Positions 37,870 to 49,391 of a stretch of 64,000 nucleotides of DNA are shown in pieces. Source of the DNA: Gibbula magus. Taxonomy: Eukaryota > Mollusca > Gastropoda > Trochida > Trochidae. The notes beneath the pieces are model-generated. The model was not told the DNA's origin, did not search any database, and worked only from the letters and a program-made list of their open reading frames with translations. The DNA is taken from positions 32,681,875 through 32,745,874 of the forward strand of contig OW388296.1 in assembly GCA_936450465.1 (NCBI GenBank), written 5' to 3'. The translations under genes were made by a program, and so were the position numbers. Numbering within the stretch: the first letter of the stretch is position 1; every line of letters starts with the position of its first letter.

Positions 37870-40261
37870 CATTCGATAGAACACCAGCTTATGAACATCT
37901 CAGCCAAGTGTTGTCCTGAAAAATGCAGTTTGAAGAAAGTTATTAGCCTCGCTGTCAAGTAATGTAGTTTGGTTTCGTCTTTGACTTAGAATAATTTCCG
38001 TGTTTTTCGGCCAAATTGGCTCTGCGACTCTGTAAGAGTGAATATAGATTAAAAAGTAAGACAGCTAGAGGAAATCCGAAAGAACCATTCGATAGAACAC
38101 AAGGTTATGAACATCTTAGCCAAGTTTGATCCTGAAATATGCAGTTTGAAGAAAGTTATTAGCCTCGCTGTCAAGTAGTGTAGTTTGTGGTTTTCTTTGA
38201 CCGAGAATAATTTCCGTGTTTTTGGGCCAAATTGGCTATGCGACTCTCTGTAAGAGTGAATATAGATTAAAAAGTAAGACAGATAGAGGAAATCCGAAAT
38301 AACCATTCGATAGAACACAAGGTAATGAACATCTCAGCCAAGTTTGGTCCTGAAATATGCAGTTTGAAGAAAGTTATTAGCCTCGCTGTCAAGTAATGTA
38401 GTTTGTGGTCTTCTTTGACTTAGAATAATTTCCGTGTTTTGGGGCCAAATTGGCTATGCGACTCTCTGTAAGAGTGAATATAGATTAAAAAGTAAGACAG
38501 ATAGAGGGAATCCGAAATAACCATTCGATAGAACACAAGGTTATGAACATCTCAGCAAAGTTTGGTCCTGAAATATGCAGTTTGAAGAAAGTTATTAGCC
38601 TCGCTGTCAAGTAATGTAGTTTGTGGTCTTCTTTGACTTAGAATAATTTCCGTGTTTTGGGGCCAAATTGGCTATGCGACTCTCTGTAAGAGTGAATATA
38701 GATTAAAAAGTAAGACAGATAGAGGGAATCCGAAATAACCATTCGATAGAACACAAGGTTATGAACATCTCAGCAAAGTTTGGTCCTGAAATATGCAGTT
38801 TGAAGAAAGTTATTAGCCTCTCTGTCAAGTAATGTAGTTTGTGGTCTTCTTTGACTTAGAATAATTTCTGTGTTTTTGGGGCAAAAAGGCTATGCGACTC
38901 TCTGTAAGAGTGAATATAGATTAAAAAGTAAGACAGATAGAGGAAATCCGAAATAACCATTCGATAGAACACCAGCTTATGAACATCTCAGCCAAGTGTT
39001 GTCCTGAAAAATGCAGTTTGAAGAAAGTTATTAGCCTCGCTGTCAAGTAATGTAGTTTGTGGTCTTCTTTGACTTAGAATAATTTCCGTGTTTTTGGGCC
39101 AAATTGGCTATGCGACTCTCTCTAAGAGTGAATATAGATTAAAAAGTAAGACAGATAGAGGGAATCCGAAATAGCCATTCGATAGAACACAAGGTTATGA
39201 ACATCTCAGCAAAGTTTGGTCCTGAAATATGCAGTTTGAAGAAAGTTATTAGCCTCGCTGTCAAGTAATGTAGTTTGTGGTCTTCTTTGACTTAGAATAA
39301 TTTCCGTGTTTTTCGGCCAAATTGGCTCTGCGACTCTGTAAGAGTGAATATAGATTAAAAAGTAAGACAGCTAGAGGAAATCCGAAAGAACCATTCGATA
39401 GAACACAAGGTTATGAACATCTTAGCCAAGTTTGATCCTGAAATATGCAGTTTGAAGAAAGTTATTAGCCTCGCTGTTAAGTAGTGTAGTTTGTGGTTTT
39501 CTTTGACCGAGAATAATTTCCGTGTTTTTGGGCCAAATTGGCTATGCGACTCTCTGTAAGAGTGAATATAGATTAAAAAGTAAGACAGATAGAGGAAATC
39601 CGAAATAACCATTCGATAGAACACAAGGTAATGAACATCTCAGCCAAGTTTGGTCCTGAAATATGCAGTTTGAAGAAAGTTATTAGCCTCGCTGTCAAGT
39701 AATGTAGTTTGTGGTCTTCTTTGACTTAGAATAATTTCCGTGTTTTGGGGCCAAATTGGCTATGCGACTCTCTGTAAGAGTGAATATAGATTAAAAAGTA
39801 AGACAGATAGAGGGAATCCGAAATAACCATTCGATAGAACACAAGGTTATGAACATCTCAGCAAAGTTTGGTCCTGAAATATGCAGTTTGAAGAAAGTTA
39901 TTAGCCTCGCTGTCAAGTAATGTAGTTGGTGGTCTTCTTTGACTTAGAATAATTTCCGTGTTTTTCGGCCAAATTGGCTCTGCGACTCTGTAAGAGTGAA
40001 TATAGATTAAAAAGTAAGACAGCTAGAGGAAATCCGAAATAACCATTCGATAGAACACAAGGTTATGAACATCTTAGCCAAGTTTGATCCTGAAATATGC
40101 AGTTTGAAGAAAGTTATTAGCCTCGCTGTCAAGTAGTGTAGTTTGTGGTTTTCTTTGACCGAGAATAATTTCCGTGTTTTTGGGCCAAATTGGCTATGCG
40201 ACTCTCTGTAAGAGTGAATATAGATTAAAAAGTAAGACAGATAGAGGAAATCCGAAATAAC
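37870..40261. repeat. Rearranged HOR, eleven monomers, 2392 bp
   Basis: Order A'-B-C-G-F-A''-H-B-C-D-B, with starts 37870, 38086, 38304, 38522, 38740, 38958, 39176, 39392, 39610, 39828 and 40044. G is a cagcaaag/ttttgggg monomer. A'' begins as A' but continues with gtggtcttc and tttttgggcc and is 218 bp, so it looks chimeric. H is 216 bp with tttttcggcc and agctagagg. The block recurs at 49392-51783. Confidence 0.9.
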
Positions 40262-41783
40262 CATTCGATAGAACACAAGGTAATGAACATCTCAGCCAAG
40301 TTTGGTCCTGAAATATGCAGTTTGAAGAAAGTTATTAGCCTCGCTGTCAAGTAATGTAGTTTGTGGTCTCCTTTGACTTAGAATAATTTCCGTGTTTTTG
40401 GGCCAAATTGGCTATGCGACTCTCTGTAAAAGTGAATATAGATTAAAAAGTAAGACAGATAGAGGAAATCCGAAATAACCATTCGATAGAACACAAGGTT
40501 ATGAACATCTCAGCCAAGTTTGGTCCTGAAATATGCAGTTTGAAGAAAGTTATTAGCCTCGCTGTCAAGTAATGTAGTTTGTGGTCTTCTTTGACTTAGA
40601 ATAATTTCCGTGTTTTTCGGCCAAATTGGCTATGCGACTCTGTAAGAGTGAATATAGATTAAAATGTAAGACAGATAGAGGAAATCCGAAATAACCATTC
40701 GATAGAACACAAGGTTATGAACATCTTAGCCGAGTTTGATCCTTAAATATGCAGTTTGAAGAAAGTTATTAGCCTCGCTGTCAAGTAATGTAGTTTGTGG
40801 TCTTCTTTGACTTAGAATAATTTCCGTGTTTTTCGGCCAAATTGGCTATGCGACTCTCTGTAAGAGTGAATATAGATTAAAAAGTAAGACAGATAGAGGA
40901 AATCCGAAATAACCATTCGATAGAACGCAAGGTAATGAACATCTCAGCCAAGTTTGGTCCTGAAATATGCAGTTTGAAGAAAGTTATTAGCCTCGCTGTC
41001 AAGTAATGTAGTTTGTGGTCTTCTTTGACTTAGAATAATTTCCGTGTTTTTGGGCCAAATTGGCTATGCGACTCTGTAAGAGTGAATATAGATTAAAATG
41101 TAAGACAGATAGAGGAAATCCGAAATAACCATTCGATAGAACACAAGGTAATGAACATCTCAGCCAAGTTTGGTCCTGAAATATGCAGTTTGAAGAAAGT
41201 TATTAGCCTCGCTGTCAAGTAATGTAGTTTGTGGTCTTCTTTGACTTAGAATAATTTCCGTGTTTTTGGGCCAAATTGGCTATGCGACTCTCTGTAAGAG
41301 TGAATATAGATTAAAAAGTAAGACAGATAGAGGGAATCCGAAATAACCATTCGATAGAACACAAGGTTATGAACATCTCAGCAAAGTTTGGTCCTGAAAT
41401 ATGCAGTTTGAAGAAAGTTATTAGCCTCTCTGTCAAGTAATGTAGTTTGTGGTCTTCTTTGACTTAGAATAATTTCTGTGTTTTTGGGGCAAAAAGGCTA
41501 TGCGACTCTCTGTAAGAGTGAATATAGATTAAAATGTAAGACAGATAGAGGAAATCCGAAATAACCATTCGATAGAACACAAGGTTATGAACATCTTAGC
41601 CGAGTTTGATCCTTAAATATGCAGTTTGAAGAAAGTTATTAGCCTCGCTGTCAAGTAATGTAGTTTGTGGTCTTCTTTGACTTAGAATAATTTCCGTGTT
41701 TTTCGGCCAAATTGGCTATGCGACTCTCTGTAAGAGTGAATATAGATTAAAAAGTAAGACAGATAGAGGAAATCCGAAATAAC
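40262..41783. repeat. Seven-monomer stretch with local 870-bp repeat
   Basis: Starts 40262, 40480 (216 bp), 40696, 40914 (216 bp), 41130, 41348 and 41566. The unusual monomer with cttagccgag and ccttaaat occurs at 40696 and again 870 bp later at 41566. Several joints carry aaaatgtaag. The F-type monomer at 41348 ends with that joint, suggesting recombination between the F and 40480 types. Confidence 0.86.
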
Positions 41784-43303
41784 CATTCGATAGAACGCAA
41801 GGTAATGAACATCTCAGCCAAGTTTGGTCCTGAAATATGCAGTTTGAAGAAAGTTATTAGCCTCGCTGTCAAGTAATGTAGTTTGTGGTCTTCTTTGACT
41901 TAGAATAATTTCCGTGTTTTTCGGCCAAATTGGCTATGCGACTCTGTAAGAGTGAATATAGATTAAAATGTAAGACAGATAGAGGAAATCCGAAATAACC
42001 ATTCGATAGAACACAAGGTTATGAACATCTTAGCCAAGTTTGATCCTGAAATATGCAGTTTGAAGAAAGTTATTAGCCTCGCTGTCAAGTAGTGTAGTTT
42101 GTGGTTTTCTTTGACCGAGAATAATTTCCGTGTTTTTGGGCCAAATTGGCTATGCGACTCTCTGTAAGAGTGAATATAGATTAAAAAGTAAGACAGATAG
42201 AGGAAATCCGAAATAACCATTCGATAGAACACAAGGTTATGAACATCTTAGCCACGTTTGATCCTGAAATATGCAGTTTGAAGAAAGTTATTAGCCTCGC
42301 TGTCAAGTAGTGTAGTTTGTGGTTTTCTTTGAACGAGAATAATTTCCGTGTTTTTGGGCCAAATTGGCTATGAGACTCTCTGTAAGAGTGAATATAGATT
42401 AAAAAGTAAGACAGATAGAGGAAATCCGAAATAACCATTCGATAGAACACAAGCTTATGAACATCTCAGCCAAGTGTTGTCCTGAAAAATGCAGTTTGAA
42501 GAAAGTTATTAGCCTCGCTGTCAAGTAATGTAGTTTGGTTTCGTCTTTGACTTAGAATAATTTCCGTGTTTTTCGGCCAAATTGGCTCTGCGACTCTGTA
42601 AGAGTGAATATAGATTAAAAAGTAAGACAGCTAGAGGAAATCCGAAAGAACCATTCGATAGAACACAAGGTTATGAACATCTTAGCCAAGTTTGATCCTG
42701 AAATATGCAGTTTGAAGAAAGTTATTAGCCTCGCTGTCAAGTAGTGTAGTTTGTGGTTTTCTTTGACCGAGAATAATTTCCGTGTTTTTGGGCCAAATTG
42801 GCTATGCGACTCTCTGTAAGAGTGAATATAGATTAAAAAGTAAGACAGATAGAGGAAATCCGAAATAACCATTCGATAGAACACAAGGTAATGAACATCT
42901 CAGCCAAGTTTGGTCCTGAAATATGCAGTTTGAAGAAAGTTATTAGCCTCGCTGTCAAGTAATGTAGTTTGTGGTCTTCTTTGACTTAGAATAATTTCCG
43001 TGTTTTGGGGCCAAATTGGCTATGCGACTCTCTGTAAGAGTGAATATAGATTAAAAAGTAAGACAGATAGAGGGAATCCGAAATAACCATTCGATAGAAC
43101 ACAAGGTTATGAACATCTCAGCAAAGTTTGGTCCTGAAATATGCAGTTTGAAGAAAGTTATTAGCCTCGCTGTCAAGTAATGTAGTTGGTGGTCTTCTTT
43201 GACTTAGAATAATTTCCGTGTTTTTCGGCCAAATTGGCTCTGCGACTCTGTAAGAGTGAATATAGATTAAAAAGTAAGACAGCTAGAGGAAATCCGAAAT
43301 AAC
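41784..43303. repeat. Seven-monomer block, first copy (pairs with 43736-45255)
   Basis: Starts 41784 (216 bp), 42000 B, 42218 E, 42436 A, 42652 B, 42870 C and 43088 D. It recurs 1952 bp downstream, where it runs into a complete dodecamer. Confidence 0.9.
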
Positions 43304-43735
43304 CATTCGATAGAACACAAGGTTATGAACATCTCAGCAAAGTTTGGTCCTGAAATATGCAGTTTGAAGAAAGTTATTAGCCTCGCTGTCAAGTAATGTA
43401 GTTTGTGGTCTTCTTTGACTTAGAATAATTTCCGTGTTTTTCGGCCAAATTGGCTATGCGACTCTCTGTAAAAGTGAATATAGATTAAAAAGTAAGACAG
43501 AGGAAATCCGAAATAACCATGCGATAGTACGCAAGGTAATGAACATCTCAGCCAAGTTTGGTCCTGAAATATGCAGTTTGAAGAAAGTTATTAGCCTCGC
43601 TGTCAAGTAATGTAGTTTGTGGTCTTCTTTGACTTAGAATAATTTCCGTGTTTTTCGGCCAAATTGGCTATGCGACTCTCTGTAAGAGTGAATATAGATT
43701 AAAAAGTAAGACAGATAGAGGAAATCCGAAATAAC
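43304..43735. repeat. Two-monomer linker including a 214-bp monomer
   Basis: The monomer at 43304 is 214 bp: acagatagagg is shortened to acagagg by a 4-bp deletion. The next begins catgcgatag rather than cattcgatag. The same deletion followed by catgcg is found at 56782 and 61782, so the three are related by descent. Confidence 0.9.
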
Positions 43736-44387
43736 CATTCGATAGAACGCAAGGTAATGAACATCTCAGCCAAGTTTGGTCCTGAAATATGCAGTTTGAA
43801 GAAAGTTATTAGCCTCGCTGTCAAGTAATGTAGTTTGTGGTCTTCTTTGACTTAGAATAATTTCCGTGTTTTTCGGCCAAATTGGCTATGCGACTCTGTA
43901 AGAGTGAATATAGATTAAAATGTAAGACAGATAGAGGAAATCCGAAATAACCATTCGATAGAACACAAGGTTATGAACATCTTAGCCAAGTTTGATCCTG
44001 AAATATGCAGTTTGAAGAAAGTTATTAGCCTCGCTGTCAAGTAGTGTAGTTTGTGGTTTTCTTTGACCGAGAATAATTTCCGTGTTTTTGGGCCAAATTG
44101 GCTATGCGACTCTCTGTAAGAGTGAATATAGATTAAAAAGTAAGACAGATAGAGGAAATCCGAAATAACCATTCGATAGAACACAAGGTTATGAACATCT
44201 TAGCCACGTTTGATCCTGAAATATGCAGTTTGAAGAAAGTTATTAGCCTCGCTGTCAAGTAGTGTAGTTTGTGGTTTTCTTTGAACGAGAATAATTTCCG
44301 TGTTTTTGGGCCAAATTGGCTATGAGACTCTCTGTAAGAGTGAATATAGATTAAAAAGTAAGACAGATAGAGGAAATCCGAAATAAC
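43736..44387. repeat. Three monomers leading into dodecamer copy 3
   Basis: Starts 43736 (216 bp, ends aaaatgtaag), 43952 B and 44170 E. This is the left part of the 1952-bp-offset copy of 41784-43303. Confidence 0.88.
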
Positions 44388-46997
44388 CATTCGATAGAAC
44401 ACAAGCTTATGAACATCTCAGCCAAGTGTTGTCCTGAAAAATGCAGTTTGAAGAAAGTTATTAGCCTCGCTGTCAAGTAATGTAGTTTGGTTTCGTCTTT
44501 GACTTAGAATAATTTCCGTGTTTTTCGGCCAAATTGGCTCTGCGACTCTGTAAGAGTGAATATAGATTAAAAAGTAAGACAGCTAGAGGAAATCCGAAAG
44601 AACCATTCGATAGAACACAAGGTTATGAACATCTTAGCCAAGTTTGATCCTGAAATATGCAGTTTGAAGAAAGTTATTAGCCTCGCTGTCAAGTAGTGTA
44701 GTTTGTGGTTTTCTTTGACCGAGAATAATTTCCGTGTTTTTGGGCCAAATTGGCTATGCGACTCTCTGTAAGAGTGAATATAGATTAAAAAGTAAGACAG
44801 ATAGAGGAAATCCGAAATAACCATTCGATAGAACACAAGGTAATGAACATCTCAGCCAAGTTTGGTCCTGAAATATGCAGTTTGAAGAAAGTTATTAGCC
44901 TCGCTGTCAAGTAATGTAGTTTGTGGTCTTCTTTGACTTAGAATAATTTCCGTGTTTTGGGGCCAAATTGGCTATGCGACTCTCTGTAAGAGTGAATATA
45001 GATTAAAAAGTAAGACAGATAGAGGGAATCCGAAATAACCATTCGATAGAACACAAGGTTATGAACATCTCAGCAAAGTTTGGTCCTGAAATATGCAGTT
45101 TGAAGAAAGTTATTAGCCTCGCTGTCAAGTAATGTAGTTGGTGGTCTTCTTTGACTTAGAATAATTTCCGTGTTTTTCGGCCAAATTGGCTCTGCGACTC
45201 TGTAAGAGTGAATATAGATTAAAAAGTAAGACAGCTAGAGGAAATCCGAAATAACCATTCGATAGAACACAAGGTTATGAACATCTTAGCCAAGTTTGAT
45301 CCTGAAATATGCAGTTTGAAGAAAGTTATTAGCCTCGCTGTCAAGTAGTGTAGTTTGTGGTTTTCTTTGACCGAGAATAATTTCCGTGTTTTTGGGCCAA
45401 ATTGGCTATGCGACTCTCTGTAAGAGTGAATATAGATTAAAAAGTAAGACAGATAGAGGAAATCCGAAATAACCATTCGATAGAACACAAGGTTATGAAC
45501 ATCTTAGCCACGTTTGATCCTGAAATATGCAGTTTGAAGAAAGTTATTAGCCTCGCTGTCAAGTAGTGTAGTTTGTGGTTTTCTTTGAACGAGAATAATT
45601 TCCGTGTTTTTGGGCCAAATTGGCTATGAGACTCTCTGTAAGAGTGAATATAGATTAAAAAGTAAGACAGATAGAGGTAATCCGAAATAACCATTCGATA
45701 GAACGCAAGGTAATGAACATCTCAGCCAAGTTTGGTCCTGAAATATGCAGTTTGAAGAAAGTTATTAGCCTCGCTGTCAAGTAATGTAGTTTGTGGTCTT
45801 CTTTGACTTAGAATAATTTCCGTGTTTTGGGGCCAAATTGGCTATGCGACTCTCTGTAAGAGTGAATATAGATTAAAAAGTAAGACAGATAGAGGGAATC
45901 CGAAATAACCATTCGATAGAACACAAGGTTATGAACATCTCAGCAAAGTTTGGTCCTGAAATATGCAGTTTGAAGAAAGTTATTAGCCTCGCTGTCAAGT
46001 AATGTAGTTGGTGGTCTTCTTTGACTTAGAATAATTTCCGTGTTTTTCGGCCAAATTGGCTCTGCGACTCTGTAAGAGTGAATATAGATTAAAAAGTAAG
46101 ACAGCTAGAGGAAATCCGAAATAACCATTCGATAGAACACAAGGTTATGAACATCTTAGCCAAGTTTGATCCTGAAATATGCAGTTTGAAGAAAGTTATT
46201 AGCCTCGCTGTCAAGTAGTGTAGTTTGTGGTTTTCTTTGACCGAGAATAATTTCCGTGTTTTTGGGCCAAATTGGCTATGCGACTCTCTGTAAGAGTGAA
46301 TATAGATTAAAAAGTAAGACAGATAGAGGAAATCCGAAATAACCATTCGATAGAACACAAGGTTATGAACATCTTAGCCACGTTTGATCCTGAAATATGC
46401 AGTTTGAAGAAAGTTATTAGCCTCGCTGTCAAGTAGTGTAGTTTGTGGTTTTCTTTGAACGAGAATAATTTCCGTGTTTTTGGGCCAAATTGGCTATGAG
46501 ACTCTCTGTAAGAGTGAATATAGATTAAAAAGTAAGACAGATAGAGGTAATCCGAAATAACCATTCGATAGAACGCAAGGTAATGAACATCTCAGCCAAG
46601 TTTGGTCCTGAAATATGCAGTTTGAAGAAAGTTATTAGCCTCGCTGTCAAGTAATGTAGTTTGTGGTCTTCTTTGACTTAGAATAATTTCCGTGTTTTGG
46701 GGCCAAATTGGCTATGCGACTCTCTGTAAGAGTGAATATAGATTAAAAAGTAAGACAGATAGAGGGAATCCGAAATAACCATTCGATAGAACACAAGGTT
46801 ATGAACATCTCAGCAAAGTTTGGTCCTGAAATATGCAGTTTGAAGAAAGTTATTAGCCTCTCTGTCAAGTAATGTAGTTTGTGGTCTTCTTTGACTTAGA
46901 ATAATTTCTGTGTTTTTGGGGCAAAAAGGCTATGCGACTCTCTGTAAGAGTGAATATAGATTAAAAAGTAAGACAGATAGAGGAAATCCGAAATAAC
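44388..46997. repeat. 2610-bp dodecamer HOR, copy 3
   Basis: Order A-B-C-D-B-E-C'-D-B-E-C'-F. Starts 44388, 44604, 44822, 45040, 45256, 45474, 45692, 45910, 46126, 46344, 46562 and 46780. It matches copy 1 at offset 11,738 bp in diagnostic order and length. Confidence 0.94.
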
Positions 46998-47215
46998 CAT
47001 TCGATAGAACACCAGCTTATGAACATCTCAGCCAAGTGTTGTCCTGAAATATGCAGTTTGAAGAAAGTTATTAGCCTCGCTGTCAAGTAGTGTAGTTTGT
47101 GGTTTTCTTTGACCGAGAATAATTTCCGTGTTTTTGGGCCAAATTGGCTATGCGACTCTCTGTAAGAGTGAATATAGATTAAAAAGTAAGACAGATAGAG
47201 GAAATCCGAAATAAC
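46998..47215. repeat. Chimeric A'/B monomer
   Basis: The left part carries the A' marks accagcttat and gtgttg. From the tcctgaaatatg motif at 47042 onward it carries B marks: gtagtg, gttttctttgaccgag, and 218-bp length. The left edge of the 11,522-bp-offset duplication falls at this joint (35520 pairs with 47042). It is most simply explained by an in-register exchange between adjacent A' and B monomers that deleted one monomer length. Confidence 0.92.
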
Positions 47216-49391
47216 CATTCGATAGAACACAAGGTAATGAACATCTCAGCCAAGTTTGGTCCTGAAATATGCAGTTTGAAGAAAGTTATTAGCCTCGCTG
47301 TCAAGTAATGTAGTTTGTGGTCTTCTTTGACTTAGAATAATTTCCGTGTTTTGGGGCCAAATTGGCTATGCGACTCTCTGTAAGAGTGAATATAGATTAA
47401 AAAGTAAGACAGATAGAGGGAATCCGAAATAACCATTCGATAGAACACAAGGTTATGAACATCTCAGCAAAGTTTGGTCCTGAAATATGCAGTTTGAAGA
47501 AAGTTATTAGCCTCGCTGTCAAATAATGTAGTTGGTGGTCTTCTTTGACTTAGAATAATTTCCGTGTTTTTCGGCCAAATTGGCTCTGCGACTCTGTAAG
47601 AGTGAATATAGATTAAAAAGTAAGACAGATAGAGGTAATCCGAAATAACCATTCGATAGAACACAAGGTTATGAACATCTTAGCCAAGTTTGATCCTGAA
47701 ATATGCAGTTTGAAGAAAGTTATTAGCCTCGCTGTCAAGTAGTGTAGTTTGTGGTTTTCTTTGACCGAGAATAATTTCCGTGTTTTTGGGCCAAATTGGC
47801 TATGCGACTCTCTGTAAGAGTGAATATAGATTAAAAAGTAAGACAGATAGAGGAAATCCGAAATAACCATTCGATAGAACACAAGGTTATGAACATCTTA
47901 GCCACGTTTGATCCTGAAATATGCAGTTTGAAGAAAGTTATTAGCCTCGCTGTCAAGTAGTGTAGTTTGTGGTTTTCTTTGAACGAGAATAATTTCCGTG
48001 TTTTTGGGCCAAATTGGCTATGAGACTCTCTGTAAGAGTGAATATAGATTAAAAAGTAAGACAGATAGAGGTAATCCGAAATAACCATTCGATAGAACGC
48101 AAGGTAATGAACATCTCAGCCAAGTTTGTTCCTGAAATATGCAGTTTGAAGAAAGTTATTAGCCTCGCTGTCAAGTAATGTAGTTTGTGGTCTTCTTTGA
48201 CTTAGAATAATTTCCGTGTTTTGGGGCCAAATTGGCTATGCGACTCTCTGTAAGAGTGAATATAGATTAAAAAGTAAGACAGATAGAGGGAATCCGAAAT
48301 AACCATTCGATAGAACACAAGGTTATGAACATCTCAGCAAAGTTTGGTCCTGAAATATGCAGTTTGAAGAAAGTTATTAGCCTCGCTGTCAAGTAATGTA
48401 GTTGGTGGTCTTCTTTGACTTAGAATAATTTCCGTGTTTTTCGGCCAAATTGGCTCTGCGACTCTGTAAGAGTGAATATAGATTAAAAAGTAAGACAGCT
48501 AGAGGAAATCCGAAATAACCATTCGATAGAACACAAGGTTATGAACATCTTAGCCAAGTTTGATCCTGAAATATGCAGTTTGAAGAAAGTTATTAGCCTC
48601 GCTGTCAAGTAGTGTAGTTTGTGGTTTTCTTTGACCGAGAATAATTTCCGTGTTTTTGGGCCAAATTGGCTATGCGACTCTCTGTAAGAGTGAATATAGA
48701 TTAAAAAGTAAGACAGATAGAGGAAATCCGAAATAACCATTCGATAGAACACAAGGTTATGAACATCTTAGCCACGTTTGATCCTGAAATATGCAGTTTG
48801 AAGAAAGTTATTAGCCTCGCTGTCAAGTAGTGTAGTTTGTGGTTTTCTTTGAACGAGAATAATTTCCGTGTTTTTGGGCCAAATTGGCTATGAGACTCTC
48901 TGTAAGAGTGAATATAGATTAAAAAGTAAGACAGATAGAGGTAATCCGAAATAACCATTCGATAGAACGCAAGGTAATGAACATCTCAGCCAAGTTTGGT
49001 CCTGAAATATGCAGTTTGAAGAAAGTTATTAGCCTCGCTGTCAAGTAATGTAGTTTGTGGTCTTCTTTGACTTAGAATAATTTCCGTGTTTTGGGGCCAA
49101 ATTGGCTATGCGACTCTCTGTAAGAGTGAATATAGATTAAAAAGTAAGACAGATAGAGGGAATCCGAAATAACCATTCGATAGAACACAAGGTTATGAAC
49201 ATCTCAGCAAAGTTTGGTCCTGAAATATGCAGTTTGAAGAAAGTTATTAGCCTCTCTGTCAAGTAATGTAGTTTGTGGTCTTCTTTGACTTAGAATAATT
49301 TCTGTGTTTTTGGGGCAAAAAGGCTATGCGACTCTCTGTAAGAGTGAATATAGATTAAAAAGTAAGACAGATAGAGGAAATCCGAAAGAAC
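46998..49391. repeat. 2394-bp eleven-monomer HOR, copy 4
   Basis: A fused A'/B monomer followed by C-D-B-E-C'-D-B-E-C'-F. Starts 46998, 47216, 47434, 47650, 47868, 48086, 48304, 48520, 48738, 48956 and 49174. The length is exactly one 216-bp monomer less than the dodecamer. The D monomer at 47434 ends agatagaggtaatcc, an ending otherwise typical of E, so it may also be recombined. Confidence 0.93.
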
